Assembly: GCF_019175285.1 (NCBI RefSeq) | Contig: NC_056525.1 | Span: 127,972,115 to 128,036,114 of the forward strand | Direction of reading: 5' to 3' | Source of the DNA: Sceloporus undulatus | Lineage: Eukaryota > Chordata > Lepidosauria > Squamata > Phrynosomatidae | DNA length: 64,000 nt | In this document: one piece after another, positions 54,183-64,000 of the stretch | Numbering within the stretch: the stretch's first letter is position 1 | Layout of the letters: every line of letters begins with the position of its first letter | The notes under the pieces: model-generated | The model's database searches: none | What the model was told of the DNA's origin: nothing | What the model saw: only the letters and a program-made list of their open reading frames with translations | Program-made: the position numbers and the translations under genes

Positions 54183-54479
54183 CGAACGGAGTCCTCTTTC
54201 CCATATCCCCCTTAGCAGTTCCCTTTCTGCAGGTAATGTTGGTTTCTCCTCCAAATCTTTCTTTCTCTGAACCCTGTCTGGTTCACCCCCCCCCCTTTTT
54301 TTTCTCTTCTTCTTGGAACAGTTTGGGGGGGGGATCTCGCCTTAAGCTTGATGTGTGTGTGTATGTGTGTGGTGTTGGTGGTGGGGGACAGAGGACCCAC
54401 ACAGCTTGTGTGTGGCTGGAAAGGGGAGATCTGGTGTGTGTGCGCCTGTGTGGCTGTAAGGTTTTTCTGGCTGCTTTTC

Positions 54480-55260
54480 CTGGCTTTGTTATCTGCTGTG
54501 AGAAGAGAAGCGGAGGACTGGGGTGAGGGAACCCGGTCTGGCACAGGCCTAGCAGCCGGCGGTTCAGTCCACTCCCAGCCTCCCTGTTCACCTCGCATGC
54601 CACCCGAAAGAGGGACCTTTAAAAAAGGAACAGAAGGCGGAGCAGCTGGCCTGGGTTTCAGACAAAAGACGGATGGACGGACATTCTTCCAGCAGCAAAG
54701 ACAGCCCTGCCACTGCCGCTACCACTGTGGGATCTGAGCAGAGCCTCTTTGCCTTTTGAAGAAAAAGAAGAAAATCTTCAGAGATGGACAAACTGGACTT
54801 GACTGACCTGTTCCACTTGTGCTAAAGGAAATCAAAATCAGAACCCCGGGGCTAAGCCTCTCTGGTGTCAGGCCTGGCCCCCTAAACCCACGTCGCCCAC
54901 ATCTGGTGCGGAAAAATGGGTTGGAGGTCGCTGAGACCCTCACCCACCCAAAAATCCTGCCAGTGATGACTGTGTCATCACCATCACCTTGCTGGGTGTC
55001 AGGTCCTGGCTGGGGTTGAACATTCCCACAACCACACACTCAGGCAGCTGGAGGTCGCAGAGAAAAGTTCTGGTGTGTGGATCGAGGTGCACATGGAGTC
55101 GTCCCGGAGTCTCCGGTCCTAACAGTCGAGGCCAAACTGGGACCAGAACTCACTGGGATAGACATCTGGATGCCGAGTTGGAGCCGGTTGCATTGACCAT
55201 GTCTCACTCTAATTGTGTGAGTGCAGCCACCTTCAGCACTCTCTGCCAGCGGTGAAGTAG
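54480..55260 (+). other. Possible non-coding exon or conserved block upstream of KDM6B
   Basis: About 780 bases of balanced, non-repetitive sequence with no repeat signature and no credible long frame. In mammals KDM6B lies directly downstream of DNAH2 in the same direction and has several 5' non-coding exons, so this could be one of them or a promoter-proximal element. This is inference from synteny only; no KDM6B coding sequence is present. Confidence 0.22.
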
Positions 55261-56215
55261 AGACAGGGGATCCAGCTTTCTTGGAAGTGAAGACCCCAAT
55301 TTCTGGGGGGCAGCCTTTTCCTCATTGGTATAAATGGGGGAGAAAAAGCCTTGTCATTTACACTGAACCTAGCCCTTATGGATTTGGACTGAGTCACTGC
55401 TGCATGAGGTCCTAGATAGAAACAGGAGTCTGGAGCAGAATTGCAAAGACCCTTGGGTATTGACTACCTTGATGTCTTTTCCTGCCGTCAGGGGAGGCAA
55501 ATTTGACAGAGCGTGGTGCCTTATGGTCCTGCTCAACTTTTGCACACAAACTCTAGCGTACCAATGTCGGTTGTACCCTAAATCTTCTTTTATTTTAACT
55601 GACACACACACACACACTGCAAAAAGGATATTGCAGAAAAAAGGGGAGAGCAAATCATCCAGAACAAATCTGGAGGATTACTGAGATTTTTTTAATTTGG
55701 GGGAGCTGTTGCATTTAGAATACGGGGATGCATATGTTTATAGGCAGAGGTGTATGCATGCAAATATTGGGAGAGTACCTGAGATGAACAGAGCAAGTTT
55801 GTTCTGAACAGCAGTGACTGAAGTAGGAATTGAGTTTTGGAAGGCTGTTGGGAGCCAGGAAGAAAGTTGTGCGCCTTCCTGTGTTAAGAGTGCAGATGCT
55901 GATTTAATCCTGTTTTGGAAAATGCTTTTGTCAACCAAGGGGCCATTCAGACTACAATTTAACTCAATTCCAGATTCGAATTTTGCACGTGAAGTTCATA
56001 TTGGGCCCGATTCCGTCACAATCCATGTCGAGGCTTGCACAAGGAAATGCCCCTTACCCCGGGGTATCCAGATTCGGGCTAAAATCCGTCTTTTCCGAAA
56101 AGACCCGGGTTCTGCGAAATATGAACTTGCCCTCGATCATGTTCGGGGCAAATTCAGGAAGGGATTAGGGTCGGAGGGCGGGCTGAGGGCAGAGCATTCC
56201 CTCCCCTCATCCGAG

Positions 56216-56560
56216 GGGAGGGGGAGGAAGAGGAGGAGGAAGAGGAAAGAGCCGAAGGACTGGAAGCTGAGAGGAGGCAAAAGGGGAAATCAGGGTGACT
56301 GACGGGGGCTGTAAAGGGCTGTAAGAGGGAGAGAGGAGTGGAAAAAGTGGAGGAGGAGGAGGAGGAGGAGGAGGAGGAGGAGGAAGGAGCCCTGGGAATA
56401 AGGGAGCCATGAAGGGCATCCTATAATAGAGCAGGAGGAGGAGGAGGATGAAGGAGCCAGGGCAGCTTGGGAGGGGAAGGTTAGAAGAAAAGAGGAGGAG
56501 GAGGATTGCCCAGGGAAATAAGGCTGTGGGGCTAAGCTGGGGGATGTAGGGAAATGGATG
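56216..56560 (+). repeat. Polypurine (GGA)n tract
   Basis: A/G-rich over about 340 bases with a pure (GGA)n run at about 56350-56385. It produces long artefact frames on both strands. Confidence 0.9.
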
Positions 56561-56655
56561 CAGCAGAAGCAGCCTCTTTTGACAATTTATGTGCATGATT
56601 TTTTGGGGTGACATGTCTGTGTGCTTGCTTGTGCTTTATTTCCTCTTGCTCCTGG

Positions 56656-56656
<1 letters not shown>

Positions 56657-56698
<42 letters not shown>
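56657..56698. repeat. (ATT)n microsatellite
   Basis: About 14 uninterrupted ATT units. Confidence 0.95.
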
Positions 56699-56810
56699 GT
56701 GTTATATGCAGATGCTACAGTCAGAATGCCTGCGCTGCATTTCCCCTTTATTCCCAATTGATTCCATGGGTTAGGGGCTTGTCTGTCTGACTGAGGACTG
56801 CCTTATCTTA

Positions 56811-57314
56811 GGCCGGTTACAGACCGGCACTTTAGTGCGTGACAAGCACACACTAGGGTTACAAAAGGGCGGTGCTTCCGCACCGCCCTAACCCTAGTGC
56901 GTGCTCGTCACGCACTAAACGGCGGCGGCCTCTATACGGGGCGGCGCAGACGTGACGTCCTTGCTCCGCGCCAGGGCGCTTAGTGCACCCTGAACACGGA
57001 GCAGGAAGGAGCTCCGTTTCGGAGCTCCTTCCTGGTTTAGCATGCTTTCAGACGGCTGCGCCCAGCGGACTAAAAGAGAAAGGGGCCAAGCGGCCCCTTT
57101 CTCTTCTCCCCGCTGCCATGAGGTGTCCTTGGGGCTTGAAGCCCCAGGGACACCCCTTTTCAGGCTGCGGGGAAGCGGCGTTTTGCTGCTTCCCCGCAGC
57201 CTGAAAAGCGGCAGATCGGGGCCTCAGCGGCTGCCGTTCTAGCCACTGAGGCCTCGATACTCTGGGGAAAGGGGCAGGTCCAGACCGCCCCAAATGGGTC
57301 GTCTATAACCTGCC
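56811..57314. mobile_element. GC-rich palindromic MITE, Harbinger-like
   Basis: A 504-bp element flanked by TTA (56808-56810 and 57315-57317). It begins GGCCGGTTACAGACCGGC and ends with the partial inverse GTCTATAACCTGCC. TTA duplication and these ends suggest PIF/Harbinger. Inside are strong palindromes: GTGCGTGAC...GGGCGGTGC against GCACCGCCC...GTCACGCAC at about 56836-56916, and GGAGCTCC-centred arms near 57005-57035. CpG content is far above the surroundings. Confidence 0.6.
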
Positions 57315-57654
57315 TTAGTAAAGTTGTCAACCTTCCATGGATAAAAGATTAGACTTTAGGCACTGTTAGCTGCACGGGGCAATGATTCGAAAGGTGACTG
57401 GACACACTTTCATCTGTCCATTGTGTGTGTATGTATGTGTGTGTGTACACACACACACACACAGAGGTTTATTCTCTCCAAGTTTGCATTTTTGTTATTG
57501 GGGAGCTGCAAAGTTGACAGTGGTGGTGTTTTGGGGGTGGGGGTCATATGGGGTCATAAAATAAGGTCCCTGGGTATGAATGGGGATATCCTCTCCTCCC
57601 CCCCCCCCACCACTGCTGCTTTCCTGACACCCGCATCACATGGTTTCCTAGTGG

Positions 57655-57670
57655 GTTGTTGTTGTTGTTG

Positions 57671-57703
<33 letters not shown>
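57655..57703. repeat. (GTT)n(ATT)n tail microsatellite
   Basis: A GTT run followed by an ATT run at the 3' end of the antisense L2; read on the minus strand it is the element's AAT/AAC tail. Confidence 0.9.
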
Positions 57704-57705
<2 letters not shown>

Positions 57706-59200
57706 CTTTATTTATAAAGCGCTGTAAATTTACACAGCGCTGTACATACAATCTTTTCAATTGGACGGTTCCCTGCCCTCAGGCTTACAATCTAAAATGA
57801 CACGACACAAAAGGAGAAGGGAAAGGTGGTGGGGAAGGGGCCTCTCTAGTAGGATAATACAAATAAAATACATAGCAATACAGGAAATGATTCAATAAAA
57901 CAGACAACAAAAGAACAACAAAAAGCAAGTGACAATTATGCAATGCCTGGGAACGCTTCTCTGAATAGGATGGTCTTCAACTCCTTTTTGAAGCTGGTTA
58001 AAGAAGTGATGGCTCTTGCTCGTGGGGGAAGAAGGTTCCAGGAGTTAGGGGCAGCGAGTGAGAAGGGGGCGAATCCTAGATGGGGCAGAGGAAATCCTGG
58101 GCTGGGACAGCAGACCTTGACTACCAGAACGGAGGGCCCTAGTGGGAAGGTGAGGAGAAATAAGGTCTGATAAGTAAGGAGGGGCCAGCCCATAGAGGGC
58201 TTTAAACGTTGACTGTAGGAGCTTATACTGAATGAGGAAAGGAAGGGGGAGCCAGTGAAGGGATGCCAACACAGGAGAGATGTGGTCAGAGCGGTGGGCG
58301 GATGTGATAATGCGTGCAGCTGAATGCTGGACAGAGATTAAAGGACGGAGGTGAGAAAGAGGAAGCCCAGCCAGGAGGACGTTACAGTAATCAAGTTCTG
58401 CGATCACTAGGGCATGGACCAGGATCTTGGCAGTAGAGGCGGAGAGATATGGTCGGATTTTGGCAATGTTGTACAAAAAGAATCTACAAGCCTTGGCTGT
58501 GGTCTGGATCTGAGGGATACACGACAGAGAAGAATCAAAGATGAAACCAAGACTGTGGGCTTGCTGGACTGGTTGAATAGAAGTGTTGTTCACAGAGACA
58601 GAAAAGGAGTGTTGAAGGGTGGGCTTAGGAGGAAAGACAAGAAGCTCCATCTTGGACATGTTGAGCTTCAAGCGTCGATGACGCATCCACTGCGAGACAG
58701 CTGTGAGACAAGACGAAACTTGCTGTTCAAGCCTTGGAGAAAGGTCGGGGGCGGAAAGATACAGCTGGGTGTCATCGGCATACAGATGGTAGGAAAAACC
58801 AAAAGAGCTAATGAGTTTACCTAAGGACAGTGTGTAGAGAGAAAACAGAAGGGGACCCAGAACAGAGACCTGGGGAACTCCAACAGATAAGGGAACAGAG
58901 GACGAAGTTTGACCACCTGTGACCACTGCAAGAGATCTGCCAGACAAATAAGATCTAAACCAGTTGAGAACAGAGTCTGAGAACCCAAGGTCAGAAGTAT
59001 GTCAACTAGGAGACAGTGATCAACAGTGTCAAAGGCTGCAGACAGATCAAGAAGGATGAGAACAGAGTAAAGGCCATTAGCCTTGGCCTGTAAAAGGTCA
59101 TTGGAGAGCTTAGTGAGAGCTGTCTCTGTGGAATGCCAAGGTTGGAAACTAGACTGAATCCTTCCTCCCTTGACCAAAACAAGCTGTGAAGCTGATGGGT
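57704..59200 (-). mobile_element. L2 LINE, 5'-truncated, long open frame
   Basis: The minus strand at 58045-58947 is open for 300 codons with reverse-transcriptase motifs [31 protein letters not shown] (catalytic YADD), [36 protein letters not shown] and the C-terminal [15 protein letters not shown] further piece, [20 protein letters not shown] and [16 protein letters not shown], lies in another frame at about 58980-59177, so there is one frameshift. The 3' UTR at 57704-58040 has CAGCGCTGTACATACAATC. The preserved frame implies recent activity. Confidence 0.92.
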
Positions 59201-59944
59201 GGATGAATTACACCAAGCAGCCTCCCAGTTGTTGTTCTGAGCTAAACAGCCAGTACCAGATTGAACACACAAGCAAGGCTTGGCTAGGGTTCTCCTTGCA
59301 TCAGGCAGCAGTTCCAAAATTCAGCATGTGTCTGAACTTTAAGCTCCCACCCATTATTCACAGTTGTTCATTGAAAATAAGTGTACACAACATGTGGAAA
59401 AACTGATTCATAATGACTTAAAATAGTGATCTCATAGTCTTGGGTGGGGCAGCAGAACACTAATTCCTTGGGGGAAGAAAGAAGCTGACTGAGTTTTAAT
59501 TCCTTTCTGTTACTATTATTCATATTTCATAATGGGAGTTTAAAATGTTGTCCAGTTCTACTCAGTTATCCATCAAGTATATCTATAGTATAGTCACTAT
59601 AACTATGTTAGTTCTAAAAACATATCCAGGGGGTAGCTGTGTTGGCCATACAGCAAAGTTCAATAACATAAAAATTCTACAAAACAATGAGACCTTCATT
59701 AAACTAACCAAAATGCACAAAGTATATGTTGCAAGCTTTCAAAGCTCTGCCGGCTTCCTCCACCGAAGCGTTTAAAAAAAAAGGGCACAAGGCTGCATTT
59801 TGTCAAGACGCTGTTGTTAGTGAGATATTCAGGCAGTGGCCAGAAGGCCACTCCTTCTGGCCATTCTGGAAGACAAAGAGTTATAAAGTCCAGGAAATAA
59901 AATGTAAACTCCATTAGCAACACAAAAAATACTTTGAGATCTAG

Positions 59945-60095
59945 GTTGCCTCTGTCCTTTGGGACAGCAATAGCAGCTTCAGTTATATACCACTTCATAT
60001 TGTACTAAGCAGTCTCTAAGCGGTTTACAATTGTAAGCTAACTGCCCCCATCAAGCTGGGGGTTCTCATTTTAGCAACCTCAGAAGGAAGCCTCC
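59945..60095 (-). mobile_element. Squamate SINE tail (L2/Sauria-like)
   Basis: CAGTTATATACCACTTCATA, CTCTAAGCGGTTTACAATT and CCCATCAAGCTGGGGGTTCT match, in reverse, the 3' body of common squamate SINEs. Fragment only. Confidence 0.45.
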
Positions 60096-60149
60096 TTAAC
60101 CTGAAAACATTGAATTTACTTTTTCACTGTTTATAATGGGTTTTTTTTT

Positions 60150-62895
60150 GGGGGGGGGGGGGTTGTCTACTTTTGGCTCCATGCTCTTCCTGAGCACATG
60201 GTCTGGGAAGGGGGGGACTTTTGCTGAGCCACTGCTCTGATTAGTGGAGGAGCTACCAGCAACTAACTCTCCAGTCCCAGAGAGTTTTTTAGGAGAGTTT
60301 GTTGGGTCAAAGCTGAGGGTCAGTTGTGGGAAGGCTGGTTGGTTTGTTTCGGGCCCAGTGGAGGGGTGCTTGTGTGAACAGTAGTGTCCATTGCTTTATT
60401 GTAGTTTGGTGACCTTTTGTCTGTTGGGTCAAGGGTGAGTGTTTGCGTGAGCTGAGTGGAGGAGTGATTGTGTGCTCCTTAGCACTCTCTTGGAGGCAGC
60501 CCCAGGTCCCCTTCTGGAGCACCTGGTCCCAGGGACAAGTGGCTTTTGCTCAGAGGAAGTGAGTCAGAGACTTGGCTGGGGGAGGAGCTAGTAGCTTTCT
60601 AATACAGCTGCAGTCCCAGGCTCTGGAGCTTGGCGAAAAGGCAAGGCCTTTTATGTGTGTGTTTAATGGGTGCTGCAGTCACCTGTAACTGCTGTAGTAC
60701 ATTTGTTTTCATGCCAGTGGATGTGGGGAACTTCACTAAGTGCAAGTTGCTAATCCTGTTAGAAGAAAAGGTCCTACAACTGGAGGCATGGGTATGTATG
60801 TTTCAGCACATTAGGTAGCAAGAGGTTTTCTTGGACATAGTGGAATGAACTGTCCTGGATGGGGAATACACAGAGGACATTCCTGGGGAGGAGGTCAGTT
60901 TCCATTCACAAAAGGAAGATAGTTCGAGGAATATGACAAATAGAAGTAGGGAAGCCAGGGATCATTTTGTGAGCTTGCAGCTACAAAATTTATTTGAAGC
61001 TCTCTCTCTTACCAGGATTGATGAGGAAGAGCAGCAGGGACAGTCCTCAGGGGCAGTGCAGGGGACTCTGAGAGTATCACCGCAGGGAACAGCCACTGCT
61101 AAGCCTCGGAAGAGGTGTGTGGTGGTGATGGGGAATTGTTTCCTGATATTTGCTGGAAGTCAAACTCAGCCAAAAATTTATGGTCCAGCAATTTTTCACT
61201 TGCCTGGAAGATAATTTCATTGTCCAAAAGGTGAAAGAGGCAAGAAGGAGATTGGCTATTTTAGGTCTGATCCCAACTGAATGGGAGGAACTGATTAATG
61301 GAGTGGGACTGATCACGTTCACATGGAGTTTGTTATACAGTGGAAAGGGGAAGCCAAACATAGCCAGACACACATTCTAGACTTAAGAAAGCATATTAAG
61401 TAAACTTGGGGAAATACTGGATGTGATCTCATAGTCAGGATTAGTAAAATAGAAGATATTTCAGGACAGATGGGAGTTTCTCAAAAGGGAGATATTGAAG
61501 GCACAATTTCAAACAGTTCCAGTGATGAGGAAAAATGGGAGGTGTCTCAAGAAAACAGGATGGATGACTAAGGAACTTTCAAATGAGTTGTTTTCAATGA
61601 GATGTGTAGAAGTAATGGAAAAAGGGGGAAATCACGAAAGAGAAATTCAAACAAATAACTAGCATGTATAGGGGGGAAAGCAAGAAAAGCTAAAGTGCAG
61701 AATGAGCTCAGGCTTGCTAAAGAGGTTAAGAATAATAAATAGGGTTTTTTGGGTAGCAAAAGGAAGGAAATTGTAGGGCCACTGCATGGAGACGATGGTA
61801 AAATGCTAATAGGGGACAGAGAAAAGGCAGAATTACTCAATACCTTCTTTGCCTCAGTCTTCTGAGAAAAGGAAAAGGATGCTCAGCCTGAGGAAAATGG
61901 AGCAGAGGACCCAATAGGAGAAATCCAGCACAGAATAAGTAAAGAGGTAGTACAGGAATACCATGTCAATCTAAATGAATTTAAATCTCCAGGATCAGAT
62001 GAACTACATCCAAGAGCAGGGGTTGGCAACCTATGGCCTGCGGGCCACATATGGACTGGCCCCAGCTTGGTCCTGCCGCTGATTGCCGCCCCCTTGCCCG
62101 CTGCCAAAGGCCCCACGGGGCCTTTGGCCTCTCGCACAGGCGCGCGGGGAGGAGGAGGGAGGGAGGGAGGAGGAGGAGGAGGAAGAAGAAGAACAGGAGC
62201 AGGAGGAGGATTTCCATTCCATTTTTACAGGTCTGCTTTGTTTTAACAATGATGATGATGATGGTGATGGTGATACTGATACGAGCCAGCTTCAGAGGCA
62301 CGGCCAATGTAAGTTGATGTGATTTTTACAAATTCATGCTCAGTGAAGAAAAACCAGTCCCTTGACCAAGTACACACTTCTGAGAAGTATAGTTTAACCC
62401 GAGGGCAAATCACTTGTTATGAGACCACCTTGACATGTTAAATATGCATAGCCATGTGAACCCATGTTCAGTGTGAAACCCAAAGAGTTTGGTTATGCAA
62501 TAAGCCTCTGAAATATGCAAGAGGCCATCTTAAGTAAAGCCATGTTCAATGCCCAAATGTGCTGTTTGGAATGGGGGGAGGGGGGGTTGGCCAGAAAGGG
62601 AAGTACATTTCTGTCATATGTGTAGGAATAATGCCCAAATGTCCTCCATTTTGATCATGCCTAAGAAACATACATTTATATTAACATTTTTAAAAAACCA
62701 TCAAATTTTTTCGCATGTCCTCCATTTTTTAAAAAATGTGTCCTACATTTGAAAATGTTGCCCTACATTATTTAATTATTTATTTTTTGGCTTCGCCCCC
62801 CCTTGTTATCTGGGGGACAGCAACCCGGCCCCTGGCTCAAAAAGGTTGCCTACCCCTGTCCAAGAGTATTAAAAGAACTGGCAAATGTAATCTCA
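60150..62895 (+). mobile_element. CR1 LINE 5' part, interrupted by a hAT element
   Basis: CR1 in sense direction: a probable 5' UTR (60150-60620), ORF1-like pieces (LLILLEEKVLQLEAWVCMFQ; RKRCVVVMGNCFL), then ORF2 pieces ([46 protein letters not shown]). After the hAT at 62017-62858 it resumes with RVLKELANVISEP and stops at about 62895. It is broken by stops and frameshifts and seems to lack most of the endonuclease part. Confidence 0.75.
62017..62858. mobile_element. hAT DNA transposon inserted in CR1, perfect target duplication
   Basis: This 842-bp non-autonomous element starts CAGGGGTTGGCAACC and ends GGTTGCCTACCCCTG, which are 14-of-15 inverted copies. Both sides carry TCCAAGAG (62009-62016 and 62859-62866). 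The interior starts CTATGGCCTGCGGGCCACAT, typical of Charlie-type hATs, and has a GGA-rich tract, a (GAT)n run and A/T-rich sequence but no transposase frame. The CR1 reads through once the element is set aside. Confidence 0.93.
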
Positions 62896-62939
62896 GAGCC
62901 TCATCCAAAGGCCACTTGTCAGAGAAAGATGGGGACAGT

Positions 62940-63480
62940 TGGCAGACAGCCACCAAGTAATCAGTGGATCAGGGCCAACAACCACCTCCAGGGGACAGGT
63001 TGAAGTACAGCTGCATCCACTGCCAGCAGCACCAGAACCACAGCTGGTGCATCAGTTACAGCTGTTGGGTATTACGTTTGATAACAGCATGGACAGACTG
63101 CCATTTTTCCTGACTCAGGTGGCAGGCTTTATGGCTGAGTGGGAGTGCACTTTCCTGCTTGAGGCTGAAAAGGGTACAGCTTTGTTGTTGGGAGGCACTA
63201 AGAGGAGCAGCAGAAAGACAATGGCATTGCCAACAGCATCTCAACTTGAAAGACAGCTGTACATTAAGACTTAGGAGGCATGAGAGAGCTCAGGAAGAGA
63301 GGTGGAGCTGGCAGCAAATGACAAGATGTGCCAAAAAGCACATTAGGGACAGTAGGCAAATTACACCCATGCTGAATAGTGGAGCACTGCCATTCTTTCT
63401 GCCAGTCTGTAAGGATCAGGAAGTACAAGAGTGTTTAGTTCTATGGGCGTGGGTGCAAACCCACAAAAAATTTGAATTGG
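62940..63480 (+). pseudogene. Possible Ty3/gypsy-like gag fossil
   Basis: A stretch encoding LLGITFDNSMDRLPFFLTQV AGFMAEW resembles the gag matrix/capsid style of Ty3/gypsy elements. It is short, broken, and has no pol part or terminal repeats in view, so the call is tentative. Confidence 0.25.
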
Positions 63481-63514
63481 TAAACTGCCAATGTCTGAGT
63501 CTTGACAACATACT

Positions 63515-64000
63515 GCCTACCTCAAGGGGAAAGAGCCTTCCATCCCTGCCTCCATCTGAGGAGTAAGCCCAATCCATTGTGCCTGCCTCAAGGGGAGGAG
63601 CCTTCCATCCCTGCATCCATCACCCACCTCACCTTCCATCACCCTCAGCAGCTGGGACTTCGAGCAAAGGCTTCCAATCCCACCCCTTCCTTCTCTATTA
63701 AATCCCTCATGCCTTGTGGTGTTTAGGCAATGTTATCAAGCACTGTCGGCTATTATTTTTCTACTTTTGTCATTGTTATATTCTCTTCTATTGATTATTG
63801 CATACTGAATCCTTTCCTTCTCATGGCTCCACGCATCTCTTCTAACCAGATCCATATTCAACCTCTTCCTATCTCTCAGCTTCCATTCTTCTATTCACTC
63901 TGGACTTGTCGCTCCGAAAGCGTCTGCAATCCACAATCTTTTTCTCTCTAGATCATTTAACCTTTTTGCTCTTACTGAAACCTGGCTCCTGACCCATGAT
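63515..64000 (+). mobile_element. L2 LINE 5' end, continuing past the window
   Basis: Begins with a 66-bp tandem pair (CCTCAAGGGGA...GCCTTCCATCCCTG at 63520 and 63586) that looks like a 5' UTR repeat. It then reaches the endonuclease start: FALTETWLLTHD at about 63964-64000, the L2-type LxLTETWL motif, and upstream a match to the SVCN segment. The rest is beyond 64000. Direction is opposite to the L2 at 57.7-59.2 kb. Confidence 0.65.

Noticed and set aside
54023-54737. Cys/Gly-rich secreted peptide genes
   Set aside because: The frames come from the degenerate minisatellite and (GT)n; no start context or conservation can be seen.
55460-56302. First coding exon of KDM6B
   Set aside because: No frame resembles the KDM6B N-terminus that I know, and the open stretches end in simple purine repeat.
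57048-57293. GC-rich protein-coding frame
   Set aside because: It is produced by palindromes inside the 504-bp MITE and occurs on both strands.

Overview
The window is animal nuclear DNA, most likely from a squamate reptile and probably a lizard. The evidence is a multi-exon host gene with long introns, plus a squamate-style repeat load: CR1, L2 and BovB-like LINEs, tRNA- and 5S-derived SINEs, a DIRS tyrosine-recombinase retroelement, and many small DNA transposons (hAT, Tigger/mariner, Harbinger-like). Two assembly gaps of 10 N lie at 274-283 and 30661-30670, and both sit inside tandem repeats.

The only host gene I can read with confidence is DNAH2, an axonemal inner-arm dynein heavy chain, on the + strand. 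Forty-five consecutive coding exons run from 4112 to the stop codon at 51740-51742. Together they encode about 2,275 residues, roughly the C-terminal half of the protein: end of AAA2, AAA3, AAA4, the stalk with its microtubule-binding domain, AAA5, AAA6 and the C-terminal domain. Every exon junction keeps frame and has an AG acceptor and GT donor, so this part of the gene looks functional. The motor N-terminus, AAA1 and the tail must lie to the left of the window.

Layout. 1-4111 is upstream intron sequence with a hAT end, a broken DIRS copy, microsatellites and a hairpin. 4112-51742 is DNAH2, whose introns carry almost all recognisable repeats; the 7.3-kb intron at 37817-45071 is mostly a nearly whole DIRS element in the sense direction. 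51743 to about 51870 is the DNAH2 3' UTR. From about 52.1 kb to the end I find no coding exon: it holds a BovB-like LINE tail, a foldback MITE, a second SPIN-like hAT copy, a degenerate minisatellite rich in octamer-like motifs, a possible non-coding exon or regulatory block (54.5-55.3 kb), a GC-rich palindromic MITE, an antisense L2, a CR1 split by a hAT element, and the start of another L2. In mammals KDM6B follows DNAH2, so this tail may be the KDM6B upstream region, but I found no KDM6B coding sequence.

Most worth a second look: the complete DIRS architecture inside a dynein intron, a VNTR-plus-L2-tail retroposon built like the SVA elements of apes, two SPIN-like hAT copies, a repeat with a hammerhead-ribozyme-like core, a 5S-rRNA-headed SINE, and the octamer-rich minisatellite.
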